This document shows positions 42,970-53,342 of a stretch of 64,000 bases of DNA, one piece after another. The DNA is taken from contig NC_035794.1 of NCBI RefSeq assembly GCF_001653235.2, positions 1,984,001 to 2,048,000 of the forward strand, written 5' to 3'. Source of the stretch: Pochonia chlamydosporia 170. Taxonomy: Eukaryota > Ascomycota > Sordariomycetes > Hypocreales > Clavicipitaceae. The notes under the pieces were generated by a model, which was not told where the DNA came from, did not search any database, and saw only the letters and a list, made by a program, of their open reading frames with translations. Both the position numbers and the translations under genes were made by a program. Numbering within the stretch: the first letter of the stretch is position 1; each line of letters begins with the position of its first letter.

Positions 42970-43732
42970 CTGTTTGTTACAGAGCATCTAGTTTATTTCC
43001 CGCTTTTGGTTTTCTGCGACACTCTGTCGGCCGGTCCACACAGGGCGATTGCTTGTGGCCGTCTACTCATCAAATTGGTCCCGTTGCCACAGATTGGAAG
43101 AGAGGGCTCCTCATCCAACCCATCTCCATGCATGTCCCACGTCCAAAAGGCCAACGATGATGGCTCACCAACAAGTCAAGTCTGGTCAAGCCAGATGGAT
43201 GACCATGACCATCAACTGATGGCCATGCCACAGCACCCAGCACCAGATGCCCTGTGTGTTGGACCCATGGCCACTGTCCGTTGTTCGTCTGCTCAACTGG
43301 TCTCCACGGCTCTCGTACCTGTCACTGTGCCTGTCTGATGTCTGGTGGCAGTGGTCCACATTCACCCAATCGGTCAAGTCCATGTCTGGCATCAAACCAG
43401 ACCTTGACAGCACCGCCTTGCCCAGTCCCAACCCATTTGATGTCTACTCTGGTCAAGCCTGGTCTGATTCAAAGCAAGTTGGCCTCCTCCGACTTGCCCA
43501 TTGACCCCAGCGCCTTCTCATAGGCGGTCTCTGTTGGTCCCTACCCCCCCCATACGCAGTTCCTCCAGTTAAGTCCAGTCTTCTTCATGCCCTGCTGGGC
43601 GGCAAAATTACTTTGCTTCCATGTCGTCAAGTCTCGCTGATGGGTGCGAGGACGTAAGAATTGCACATTTATTTTGGTGCTGCCAGTAATTACATTTATC
43701 ATTCTTGCACGACCTTTGACTGTGTGTTCGTC

Positions 43733-43750
43733 TTTTTTTTTTTTTTTTTT
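43733..43750. repeat. Poly-T tract (18 T)
   Basis: An uninterrupted T run in the upstream region of NRP1. Poly(dA:dT) tracts of this kind often mark nucleosome-depleted promoters in fungi. Confidence 0.85.
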
Positions 43751-44175
43751 CTGGTGCCTGGCATGGTCTGGTCATCCTTTTTTTCGGCCGCCCCTCTTCT
43801 AGCTGAATTCTGCCAACCGCCAGGCCGCCCACAGTCCACAGTCCACCAGACAGTCCACTGTTCCAGCCGCTGTCCTTCATCGGCCTGTGCGATTCTCCAG
43901 CTCCGTCCGGCCTGCGGCTCTTTTTGCTCGGCAAAACCTCCTGAAGCTTCCAGTTGGCGTCTTGTCAACCCCAACAATCCTCAATCCCGCTACCGTCGTA
44001 CCTTGGAGAACCGGCTGGGTCACAGGCTGCATCTCCGTCCTTTCTCTCTTTTCCCTGATTCGACCTTCTTTGCGAAAGTCGACAAGCGAGCAGATTACAC
44101 TTCGACGCTGCCGCTCACGCCAACCCACCTCCTGCGTTGCTCGTTTTGAGCCCCCCGAGCGCTCCGCCCGACATC

Positions 44176-46450
44176 ATGTCTTCTCAGCAGGTTTCTCAAC
44201 TCAACGTTGATCGCTATGTTGTCATCCATGTTGCTACAACTTGCGATGAGCACGGTGTCTATGTGACCAAAGACTCCGCTGAAGTCATTGAGCTTGGATG
44301 GATTCTTCTTGATGCCAACACGCTGGATGAGGTGAGATCTTCCCACCCACTCCATCAATTCGAACGGTGTTATCAAGTTGGACACAATTCCCAACGGGAG
44401 AAGCCATTGCTAATGTTTATATCTACAATCCACAGATCACACACGAAAGTGTGCTTGTCAAGCCCGTCAATACCCCAATCACCCCCCTTTGCAGTAAGTA
44501 ATCCAGCTTTTGTTGTGGTCAATTCCCTCTCGCATCTGGTCACTGCATTTTGTCTGTTTTTCCATAGCCTCGACACCAGAGCACCGTTATTCACATAAGC
44601 ACCTGCTTTGCCTACTATGTACTGCCTGCCGGTTATCGGAGCAATTTAGCTAATATGTCACTTTTTCACAGCGAGTCTGACCACTCTCACCTGGGAACAT
44701 GTTCGAAACGCGGGAACCTTTAGAGACGCCATCTCTCGATTCGACACTTTTGCCACAGAGTATTTGACTTCCAAGAACCTCGATTTTGTTTTTGTGACGC
44801 TTGATGCTTGGGATCTTCGTGTTCAACTTCCCCGAGAGGCTCGCGATAAGGCCGTTGTCCTACCCCCTTATCTCCAGCACTCCCGCACATTCGACCTCCG
44901 CACTGAATATCAGCGATGGCAGCAACACCACCCAGAATCTCTGCCCTTCGGCCCGTCGATGCTCTCCAATATCTGTGCTGCTCTCGAAGTCGAGCCTGTT
45001 CAATCTAGTGCCCCGATCAAGCACAACCTTCCATTCCACTTGCAGGCTCTCGCCCCTGCTTCTCCTCGCCGCGCCATGGAAGAGGCCATCACCCTTGCTC
45101 GTGTTCTCCGTGGCCTGATTCGCAAGTCACAGCCTCCCCAGGAGCACCCCGATGTTCTGACGAGGCCCATGGATGCTAGGGCTGATGTCCGGGCTTTCCT
45201 TTCTGAGAGAAGCAAGGTCCTCCATATGTCTGGACTTCCACATGATACCACTCAGTCAGAGCTTGAGAGTTGGTTCACTCAGTTTGGTGGCCGTCCCATT
45301 GCATTTTGGACTCTCCGTACTCCGGAGCAACATAAGCCCACCGGCACCGGCTTTGCTGTTTTCTCTTCCCACGAAGAGGTAAGCGTAATTACCTTTTAAC
45401 CCCAATAATCCAAGCGGCGGAAGTTCACCGACTTCTTGTGCCTATGGACTACGCAGGTACATGTTGAACTTTATACTAACATAACTCACTATGCAGGCTG
45501 CCGAGAGCTTGTGCATGAACGGCCGAGCATTGAATGAAAAGGCCATCGAAGTTTCTCCCTCGTCCAGCCGTGTTCTTGACCGGGCCCAAGATATTCTCAC
45601 TCCGTTCCCTCCCAGCAAGAACCGCCCCCGACCTGGCGACTGGACCTGCCCTTCGTGCGGCTTCTCTAACTTCCAGCGCCGAACTGCTTGTTTCCGATGT
45701 TCGTTCCCTGCTGCCGGCAGTGGACCAAGTGGTGGTGAAGCGGCCGGTGGCTATGGCTATGGCGGTGGTTACGGGCCTCCGGCCATGATGCCACCACCAC
45801 CTCATGGTGGCCATCACGGTCCGATGGGCCATGGTGGCCGTATGGGCGGTGGTGGTGTCGTTCCTTTCCGAGCTGGTGACTGGAAGTGCGGTAACGAGGT
45901 CTGTGGGTATCATAACTTCGCCAAGAATGTTTGCTGCCTGCGTTGTGGTGCCAGCAGAGCAGGCGCGGCTGTTGTTGCTGACTCCGGCTACCCTTCCCCA
46001 ATGGACAACTCTTCTCAATACAGCATGAGCCAGGGTTCGATGGCTGGCACTCCAGGTCCGGGTCCTTTCAACTCTGGCAACTCCTTTGGTTCTGGGGCCG
46101 GGTACAATCAGCATTTTGGGGGCCCTCCCAGCCACTTTCTCCCCGCGGGCATCGGCGGTGGTGCAGGTGGTTATCCAAGCTCCATGAACAACCAGAGTTT
46201 TGCCACGACTCCTGGATCTCACTCTGCTGGCCCCTTTGACAGCCGAGCTGCCGAAGCGGCTTTCCAGTCTGCGTCCAATGGGCCCGCTTCTGCCGGGTCT
46301 GGGCCTGCAAACAACTTTTACAACAACAACAATAACGGCGAGAACGATCCCTTCGCATTCCTTTCAAGCGGCATTGGTGGGCTTTCTGTTAGCGGTAACG
46401 ATGCTCGACAGAACGGCGGTGGTGCTCCTCCAAGCAAGTCGCCTGCTTAA
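44176..46450 (+). CDS. NRP1: RNA-binding protein NRP1 (exonuclease-like domain, RRM, two RanBP zinc fingers)
   Basis: Four exons, 44176-44331, 44436-44493, 44672-45378 and 45497-46450, give 624 residues; donors are GTGAGA, GTAAGT and GTAAGC. The N-terminal ~220 residues resemble a DEDD-type 3'-5' exonuclease fold (RYVVIHVATTCDE, EVIELGWILLDA, THESVLVKP, DFVFVTLDAWDLRVQLPREA). The first motif lacks the usual D-E pair (DxE), so activity is doubtful. An RRM follows at about 254-325 (KVLHMSGLPHDTTQSELESW, then TGTGFAVFSS). Two RanBP2-type zinc fingers are at ~352-375 (GDWTCPSCGFSNFQRRTACF) and ~434-458 (GDWKCGNEVCGYHNFAKNVC). The tail is rich in Gly, Asn, Ser and Pro, including NNFYNNNNNGEND. Yeast Nrp1 is a stress-granule-associated RNA-binding protein with the same order of parts. 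The low-complexity tail would favour condensate localisation (inference). Confidence 0.9.
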
Positions 46451-47753
46451 GTCACCTCGACTTCCTGTGAGGATGGTTTAGGGGCCGGCTATTTTCGCAC
46501 AAGGGATTTCTTAGACGGTCATTTTCAACCTGACGGTTGCGTATCTATCTGTCGAATTTTTCTGCCCACAATTCAAGAACGACTTTGGAATGATGAACAT
46601 AGAGAGTACTTGACCTTTGGCAAAACGAAAACATACTTCTGGACTTAGCTTGCTATTTTCAAGGGAAAGGGGGGTATCGGTGCGTATTGGCTTTTTATTT
46701 TATTTTTCGCAGGACCAGGACGGAGTGTCGGACTACTATTTCAGGCGGGATGTGGTAAATCAAAATTTGACAGGATGGAAAGACAAAAGTGACACTATAC
46801 CACGGCTGCTCTGGGTTGACGAGACTTCGGTAAAGGATTTGCTAGGACTATGTCGTTTTTTACTTTTGTTTTCTTTTCTCGCATTTGTTTTCTTATGTGT
46901 CTGTCGCAGTAACGGAGGGCGGCCGCCATCTATTGTGGTACAAGGGGGTGGGAAGGTTGAGGCGGACTGGGACTTGTGGGACGGACTGTGGTATTTTGCT
47001 GGAAAGCCATTCCCGGATGGGTGCATAGCGAAAGGGAGTGTAAGGGTATACCTTTGGCCGTGGCGTGTGACATGAAATATTCCGGTTTCACTCGGTGTCT
47101 GCATATGCTTGCCCGTCGTGGGATCTAGGTCGTGTTTTTTTATACTTTATGGATCCTCGCCTCTGGCCGACTGTTTTCGCACTTGTTGCTTTGTGGCCCT
47201 TCCCTTGTTGATCCTCGTCTTGTCATTTCTTATCTGTGTTTCTTCTTTTTCGTTCTTGTCAATGTCTTGTTCTGTATTTGCACTTGCTCTATATGCGTCA
47301 CATGTTGATGGCTTTTTTCTACCCCATTTTCCCCCTACTATCCTGTCTTTCTGCGTGACCAAAGCTAGACATAGTTTGCGGAGAGGCACGGCATTGCGCT
47401 GGTTTTATAGGGAAGTAAATTAGTTGTCAGGGATGGGGAAAGTGCCAAATGGATGTAAGAGGGAGAGTAGGAAGAGGTGCGGGTATGTGTATATTGGGCG
47501 AGGAGTCGGGGAGCTTTTGACGGAACAAAATGCATAACAACTTGAGTCCTATAAATACTGTTGATTTTCTCCATGTTCACACGCTTGTTTGTATGATCAA
47601 GAAATAGTAACGGAACTAGGCGGACTATTGACAATATATTGGAGAGGGTGAAGGTTTTTGTGCATAGAGTCTGGTTGTAGGTCACTCTTAGCTGTTTTCA
47701 GTTCATTAATGAAAAGCTATATACTTTGTAGCGACGCAGATACGGCTACAGGT
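46451..47753. other. Convergent 3' region between NRP1 and the F-box-like gene
   Basis: This 1.3 kb between facing stop codons is T-rich on the plus strand (46680-47340). It probably includes long 3' UTRs. No gene, repeat or RNA structure is recognised. Confidence 0.4.
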
Positions 47754-49853
47754 CTAAGCATAATTACCAAGTAGTCTTTTCAACGACTCACTAGGCTCGA
47801 CACCATGGCCATTGAGATACGCACTCAGCTCACGCAGCAAGGGATCCCCTTGCTCATCATCATACGCACCTCCATCCTCAGTCTCATACTCGTCTACACT
47901 CTCATCGTCATGCATTTCTTCGTCCTCCAGCACAATTGTCTCTGCTTCCTCGCTGTCATCTCTGGGCCTCGCTTTATCAGCCTGCTCCTGATCCAACCAC
48001 GCCTCCCAGTCCCAGTCCCCGTCCGTATGCTCCTTATGATAATTATGCCAGGCTTGTGCTCTGAGCTCCTGATCGCCGCTGATTTCAGGAACTACCGTCG
48101 TCAATGCCGCGTTGACGAATTCCTCCCAGCCTTGCTTGTCGTTCTTCTTTGGCACACGGACCTTGTTGCCATCGTTGCGAGGAGGACGAACTATGAAACC
48201 ACGGTCAATTTCCTCGTCGAGCGTGTAGAGCTGGTTTTCTCCATCGCAGTCATATTCAGACACTTCTCCCGTCCAAGCCAGCGCTCGCAGGCGATCGTCT
48301 TCGTCGTCATCTAGAATCTTCTCTTTCTCCTCCTCTGACAGGTGGAAGAATTTCTTCTTCAGTGCGTGCTTTTTCCTCCAGTGATACGAAGTATCCATGT
48401 GCTTGAGTGTATTCTCCTCATCAGAGATATACAGTTCCTCCTCCGTGGGGACGATATTCTCTCCGGTTAGGGTGTCGCAATACCCCCACATCATCATATA
48501 CATTAGGTGGTCCTCTAGATGGAGAGTTCGTGCCGTTCCCTCTATTGGGATGAGTTCATCTGGACGGAGGAGATGGTTGTCCCCTAGGCCCCAGCCCTCG
48601 TAGTGCCCTACCCCAACTTCATGCAGGGGAACACCGTGGATGGTGGTCTGCTCGCCGTCAGGGTTGGCGACCAACTCGGGGGGCGCATCGAATTGATACC
48701 GGACCTGGAGGTCGATTATCTCGGAGAGAGTGGTGAATTTCTTGCGCATGAGCAGCTGCCACAGGGGGTAGAGCCCTTTTTGACCGAGAATCAGGTGGAG
48801 GAGTTCGAAACCACCAGGACCGTAGGTGGGATCGTTGAACGCCATGAGAAGCTTCATGAAGAACATCTGCGCGTTGTAGATGTGCTCGTTTGACCAGATT
48901 TCTTTGTTGCGCATGAAGGCCTGGCGTTGGCCAGAGGTAGGTACGTCCATTAGCAGCCAGAGTCGTAGGAGCGTTCCATGCATCGACTTGGGCATGAGGA
49001 AGCCATTGCGAGCCATGATTCCAAGAATTTGTCTGCAGCATCTATCCCTTCCCAGAACGAGCTGAAGGTATCGTAAGCCGGGAATGGAGCGAATTTGGGT
49101 CATGAGCCGAGGGTTTGTTCGCGCAACGTCCGAGCCTCGACACTGTTCATGCCATGTTCTCCCTGCAGGATCAGTCACCAAATATCGCCTGTACAGACGG
49201 AACTGGAATACCTTGCCCGCTTCTGGGGCCCTGTGGTCAATCCACATACGTATACTGGAAAGCATATGCTCATTAAGGGCATTATGAAACGTGCGGCTCG
49301 TAGCGTATAGATTGACCATGTCCTCAGGGGCGAGGTGCTTGCCCAGCTCAACAGCCAGTTCGACGCGAGAACACATGGCGGTGATAAGATCCTGATTATA
49401 GTGCTTGAGGCTAAGGGGAGCGGATTCTCGCTGACTATTGTACGGGTCGTCTCTGCCAAAGTACTGCTCTAGGCCGTCGTCGTCAAACTTGAACCGCTTG
49501 GTGGTTTGGCCGTCAGCCTCTTCTTCCACTACTCTCGGCTCGGGATCCTTCTTTTCATTATATTCGTATACTCCGTTTCCCATCTCCAACAGGTCCGCCT
49601 CCATGTCGTCGAGGATGGAGATGCCGCGGTCTCGAACTTCAGCCTTGATGGCTTTTTCGCGCTCAACCTCATTGGTGGCATATTGCTTGATCGCCTGTGC
49701 TATTCTTTCCAGGGTGACGGGCTCGGTGGAAGATGAGTTGAGATCTCGTAGTTGGTCGAGTGCAATGTGAGTGAATATAGCGGCTTCTTGGGTGTTGAAG
49801 CCATAGGCGCGGGCGTTGCGCTTGATGCGGTTGGGATTGAATGGGAGACTCAT
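47754..49853 (-). CDS. F-box-like fungal protein of unknown function (699 residues)
   Basis: A single exon from the ATG at 49853. The N-terminal 30 residues (PFNPNRIKRNARAYGFNTQEAAIFTHIALDQLR) are conserved-looking and basic, followed by a helical region. Around residues 165-205 an F-box-like helix bundle is suggested by LAVELGKHLAPEDMVNLYATSRTFHNAL. The middle has several amphipathic helices (QIRSIPGLRYLQLVLGRDR, NAQMFFMKLLMAFNDPTYGPG). Tracts rich in Asp and Glu follow from residue 480 (EKEKILDDDEDD, DDSEEAETIVLEDEEMHDDE), and the end is a small helical segment (LLRELSAYLNGHG). An F-box would link it to SCF ubiquitin ligases, but no leucine-rich or WD substrate-binding repeats are visible. 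I treat the F-box as tentative. The gene lies 573 bp from the HAT2 stop, on the same strand. Confidence 0.7.
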   Translation of the reverse strand: MSLPFNPNRIKRNARAYGFNTQEAAIFTHIALDQLRDLNSSSTEPVTLERIAQAIKQYATNEVEREKAIKAEVRDRGISILDDMEADLLEMGNGVYEYNEKKDPEPRVVEEEADGQTTKRFKFDDDGLEQYFGRDDPYNSQRESAPLSLKHYNQDLITAMCSRVELAVELGKHLAPEDMVNLYATSRTFHNALNEHMLSSIRMWIDHRAPEAGKVFQFRLYRRYLVTDPAGRTWHEQCRGSDVARTNPRLMTQIRSIPGLRYLQLVLGRDRCCRQILGIMARNGFLMPKSMHGTLLRLWLLMDVPTSGQRQAFMRNKEIWSNEHIYNAQMFFMKLLMAFNDPTYGPGGFELLHLILGQKGLYPLWQLLMRKKFTTLSEIIDLQVRYQFDAPPELVANPDGEQTTIHGVPLHEVGVGHYEGWGLGDNHLLRPDELIPIEGTARTLHLEDHLMYMMMWGYCDTLTGENIVPTEEELYISDEENTLKHMDTSYHWRKKHALKKKFFHLSEEEKEKILDDDEDDRLRALAWTGEVSEYDCDGENQLYTLDEEIDRGFIVRPPRNDGNKVRVPKKNDKQGWEEFVNAALTTVVPEISGDQELRAQAWHNYHKEHTDGDWDWEAWLDQEQADKARPRDDSEEAETIVLEDEEMHDDESVDEYETEDGGAYDDEQGDPLLRELSAYLNGHGVEPSESLKRLLGNYA

Positions 49854-50426
49854 TTTCGGCGAGTCGCTGCAGTGAAGATTGGGAAGAGTCTGGAATTAAG
49901 GGAGACGTTGCGGAAGAGGATACTAGAGTTAGAAAATACAAATTATCAAGGAGCTGGGATTGCTGTGCTTATGCAGGAGAATGCAAGAGAGGTTGGTAGG
50001 TCTGCATTCTTGTTCAAGCGGTGTATTGTCGCTGACTATGATCAGACGGACTCACCTTTTGTTCACTGCTGCTTTGAGGTCGTGTTTACACAATGACTTC
50101 TCACTTTTCATTGTGGGACGGGCAACCAGAAGACAAAGTGAACCAGGCCAAACACTTCACCTCTTGCCAGCTGTCACTCCGTATTTTGAGCAATCAACGC
50201 AACAGCTGGAACATACTCTGTTGAAAATTGTGTGGATGTGACGATGTGAAGAACTACCAAATCAAAAACCTAACACGAAACTTCAGTTTTATTCCGCGGA
50301 CTCCATTCCGTTGCCTTAATTGTCACAGTGAATCCCCAGTCTTGCCATCAACATTGAACAGAACCTGTCCGTCTCCTCATCCTATGAAGACCGACCCTTC
50401 CTCCCTTCTGCGAACTTCCACCTCAT
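49854..50426. promoter_or_regulatory. Promoter region of the F-box-like gene / 3' region of HAT2
   Basis: This separates the HAT2 stop from the start of the next minus-strand gene. No coding sequence is recognised. A TCTTCACATCGTCACATCC-like minus-strand stretch and AT-rich parts are present, but no clear TATA box. Confidence 0.35.
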
Positions 50427-52067
50427 CTATCGGTCAAGCTCATCGACAGGCAACTCGCCGTCATCCTTGCCGACAATAGACTCTGCGACCTTCCAGATTT
50501 GCAGCAGATTGTCCTCGGCGGCACTGGCAACTAGCCATGGCTCGTTGGGGTTCCAGCTGAAGTCGGCAAGGTGATTGGTATGTCCGCCGTGCATGAAGAG
50601 CCTAGGGTCATGTTAGCACACCCATAAATGAGAGTCGTAGAGTCAGGGATGCCGTACAGTTCTGGGGGTCCGTCATCTTGGTCATCAGGCAGTTGCTCTT
50701 CTCCCACGCGAGAGAGATCCCAAAATATGATTCTCCTGTCGTAGCTACCACTACCCAAGATTCCAGCCTCACTTGGGTGCCATGATAAGCTCGTCACGGC
50801 ATCATTGTGTCCCTCGAGGGTGTGAACCTTCTCTTTGACGTTTCTTAGATCCCAGATGCCAACAGTCTTGTCTGCAGAGGCGGTAGCAACAAGGACTTCT
50901 GAATTAGGGTTGAAAGCAAGGGCATTAATTGCATCGAGATGGCCGCGTCTAGCAACGAGAGCTGCCGTAGATGTGTTGTCATGTCTGATATCAACAATTT
51001 GAAGTGTTTGGTCGTCACTAACAGACCCAATGAAATTCTTCGAGATGGGATGATATTGCACATCATTGACAACCTGTGTATGGTGAGTGTATCTGCGCGA
51101 CGGCTTGAGAATTTTGGATTCGGCCTCGAGCGTTTTCAAGTCCCTAGCCATCGTCAGCTTCTGATGCCTGGCCCAATACAAGACTACCGCTACTCACCAT
51201 AGGCACATTGTCTTGTCTTCACTTCCGGAAGCTAGGCATCCAGCCTCGTGGGGATTCCAGGCGAGGCCGAACCCTTCCGACTTGTGACCAACCAGCTCAA
51301 TCTGGGCATTCACCTTGCCAAGAGTGGTTGGCTGAAGAGGGTGCTTGGTGCGGTCAAAGATGAGGATCTTGCCATCGACACAAAGCGTGGCGATGATATC
51401 TGGGTTTTGAGGCTGATACCTAGCCTTGTTTACCTCACCGGGATGCTCAATCTTCTGGACAATGTCGCATTTGATGGCAGCAACGTCGCTAGAGTTTCCA
51501 TAGCCACCAATTTCGCCTCGCTCCTCATCGTAATTGGCCGGGTTCGGCGTGACAGCTTTGGGGATTTGAACATCGGCAATCTGCAGGAAATTTGTACTCT
51601 CGTCGGACGTATGCGTGCCAAGGAGCAGGCGGTGCATGCGGTAGTTCTTGCCCTCTGGTTCCTTGACGTCCGGGAACCACTGGACAGTCAGAGTTGGCCA
51701 CGTCAAGGCCGTCCTAGCACACAATTAGATCATGCATATTTGTCACGGATTTCCTGTAGCTTGTAACGTACCCCAGAATCATATCGTATAGAAAGGGGCT
51801 GTTTTTCTTCCATGTCTTATACTCTGCGTCGGCGGGGTTAGCTTCCTTCGTTTGCGACGGGTGGCAGGAGTTTAAAGGCTACGAACCTTCGTTGATGAGG
51901 CGCTCAACCTGATCATCATCCTCTTCATGGTTCATTTCAACTTCAGGACACGGGTTAGTTACGACGCTAGATTCGTCACGGTCGACTGGGAGGCAGAATT
52001 GGGAACGGCGAGGGAAGGGTTTAAGCTTACCATCAACGTCGGGATCGGATACCTGAGCTGGAGGCAT
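50427..52067 (-). CDS. HAT2: Histone acetyltransferase type B subunit 2 (RbAp46/48-like WD40 protein)
   Basis: Six exons, 52067-52031, 51940-51887, 51826/51823-51772, 51713-51198, 51143-50658 and 50601-50427, encode 439 residues with exon 3 starting at 51823. Introns are 45-90 bp with normal GT/AG ends. Family role: Hat2 binds histone H4 and stimulates Hat1 in the type B complex that acetylates new H4 on Lys5 and Lys12. Visible parts: acidic N-terminus; the H4-binding helix (DDDQVERLINEEYKTWKKN); the start of the propeller (TALTWPTLTVQWFPD); an insert loop; and WD repeats with HEAGCLASGSEDKTMCLW, VSDDQTLQIVDIR, ATASADKTVGIWDLR, LGSGSYDRRIIFWDLS and the final GGHTNHLADFSWNPNEPWLV repeat. The length matches fungal Hat2. 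It is divergent from XRN1 with 1.3 kb between the starts. Confidence 0.92.
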
Positions 52068-53342
52068 GGCGGCTGATGGCAGGAAAGGGTATACGGACCC
52101 GCGTGTGCTTTGGAAGTACTGAAACAAGCTCTTGCGGTTGGTGGAGGCAGCAATGGCGACTTATGGTTGCAGAACGACGTCGTTTGCACACGATCAATCT
52201 CCAGAAAATGGAGATAGCTGGAAAGCTCGCACGCGTCGCGCGTAAAGTGTTCTGGGTGGAAGGTGACAGCCAACCAATAGGCTACGGTCCCTGCGTGGGT
52301 GGGGCTCAGCAATCATCGTCCTAGGTGGCTGGTTTGTGCGCTTTTGTTGCGCAACTCTGGTCTGGGACCAAACACAGATCTGGCACTCGGCTGTCTCAAG
52401 CAAGCTTGTGCCCTTACCCTGTACCTTTGACAGATGGAAAACCCATTTCTGTTTTAAGGGCACAAGAGGTCTTGATTGATATGTGCAGTCGAATGGATAT
52501 TGACTACAGGTAGCAGGATTTTTAAGGTCTCCAGCAGCTACACCTGTCAACTCTGTTTTTCTATGTGCCTATGGACGGCAATAGTCCCATCTAGAAGACC
52601 TGCAGATATCGTGGTGCAATTCTTTGAACGTGCAAGAAGATGACAAAGTGGGCTCGAGTGTGTTATCCTGGCCTTGACCCGGGGCGTATGCTCGAGAATA
52701 AATGCTGTAAAAAACTCCTTGGAGTTGAAGTAGAATAAGCTCCTTTCCTGTCGCCGCCGTAGAAGCCCTCAATGTCCTCGCTTCTCTCGATTACTTGGTA
52801 TGGAGTATCATGGAGAGCCAACTGACTTCCATTCTCAAGTCCAGCTCAAAGACGGACTGGAGCTTAACTTGGAACTAGACCGGACCCCACCCCACATTGA
52901 GCCTCCACTGCCTTCTGCCTTCCCCCACCACATTGGCTCCAAACTGCTCGCATCCAATTGATGGAGAAGCGTGATCGTTTCGGTCACGACTGTTTTGTTT
53001 CTGTGCATCTTCCAGACTTCTAAACTTCTCCAACTTCATTACCACATCCCCCCCTTCTCCCCTAGCTGATCCCTTCCATCAGCTGCAGAAACCGCGATAT
53101 ATTTAGATTCAGCCTTATTTTTCTTGGGGCCGTCTTGATTTCTTCTGGCGCATCTTGGACTGGTCAAATCGATTCGAGCGGGCGTGTATCTTTTGCATTG
53201 CGCAACCGAACGACATACCTGATCGAGTTTTGGAAGAGATTCGTGTCGCACTGCTTGCCATATCTTGGTCTTGATCTTGATCTTGATCTGTCAATATTTC
53301 GACTAAATTTTCTGGGCAGACGATTGCCCGCTTCCTGCCATC
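52068..53342. promoter_or_regulatory. Divergent promoter region between HAT2 and XRN1
   Basis: This 1.28 kb probably serves both genes. Near its right end TTGATC is repeated (TCTTGATCTTGATCTTGATC at 53269-53288) in the XRN1 5' leader. A TATTTAGATTCAGCC stretch lies near 53098. No additional gene is recognised. Confidence 0.45.
53269..53288. repeat. Short tandem TTGATC hexamer repeat in the XRN1 leader
   Basis: Three copies of CTTGAT/TTGATC lie 55-75 bp upstream of the XRN1 ATG, probably within the 5' UTR. No function can be assigned. Confidence 0.75.

Larger units (their letters stand above)
40001..44175. other. 4.2-kb gene-poor region (right half)
   Basis: Open frames of up to 162 codons occur on both strands but none has a recognisable motif or joins through splice sites. 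An ACCTAGGT palindrome is at 42940-42947. Positions 43180-43490 are rich in GTCAAG, CTGGTC and CCAGAC words. A T18 tract at 43733-43750 lies about 430 bp upstream of NRP1. The last ~600 bp are probably the NRP1 promoter and 5' UTR. Confidence 0.4.

Noticed and set aside
45476..46222. 248-codon minus-strand frame opposite NRP1
   Set aside because: It is antisense to the RanBP zinc-finger and Gly-rich exon, whose codon pattern and domains are clearly real.
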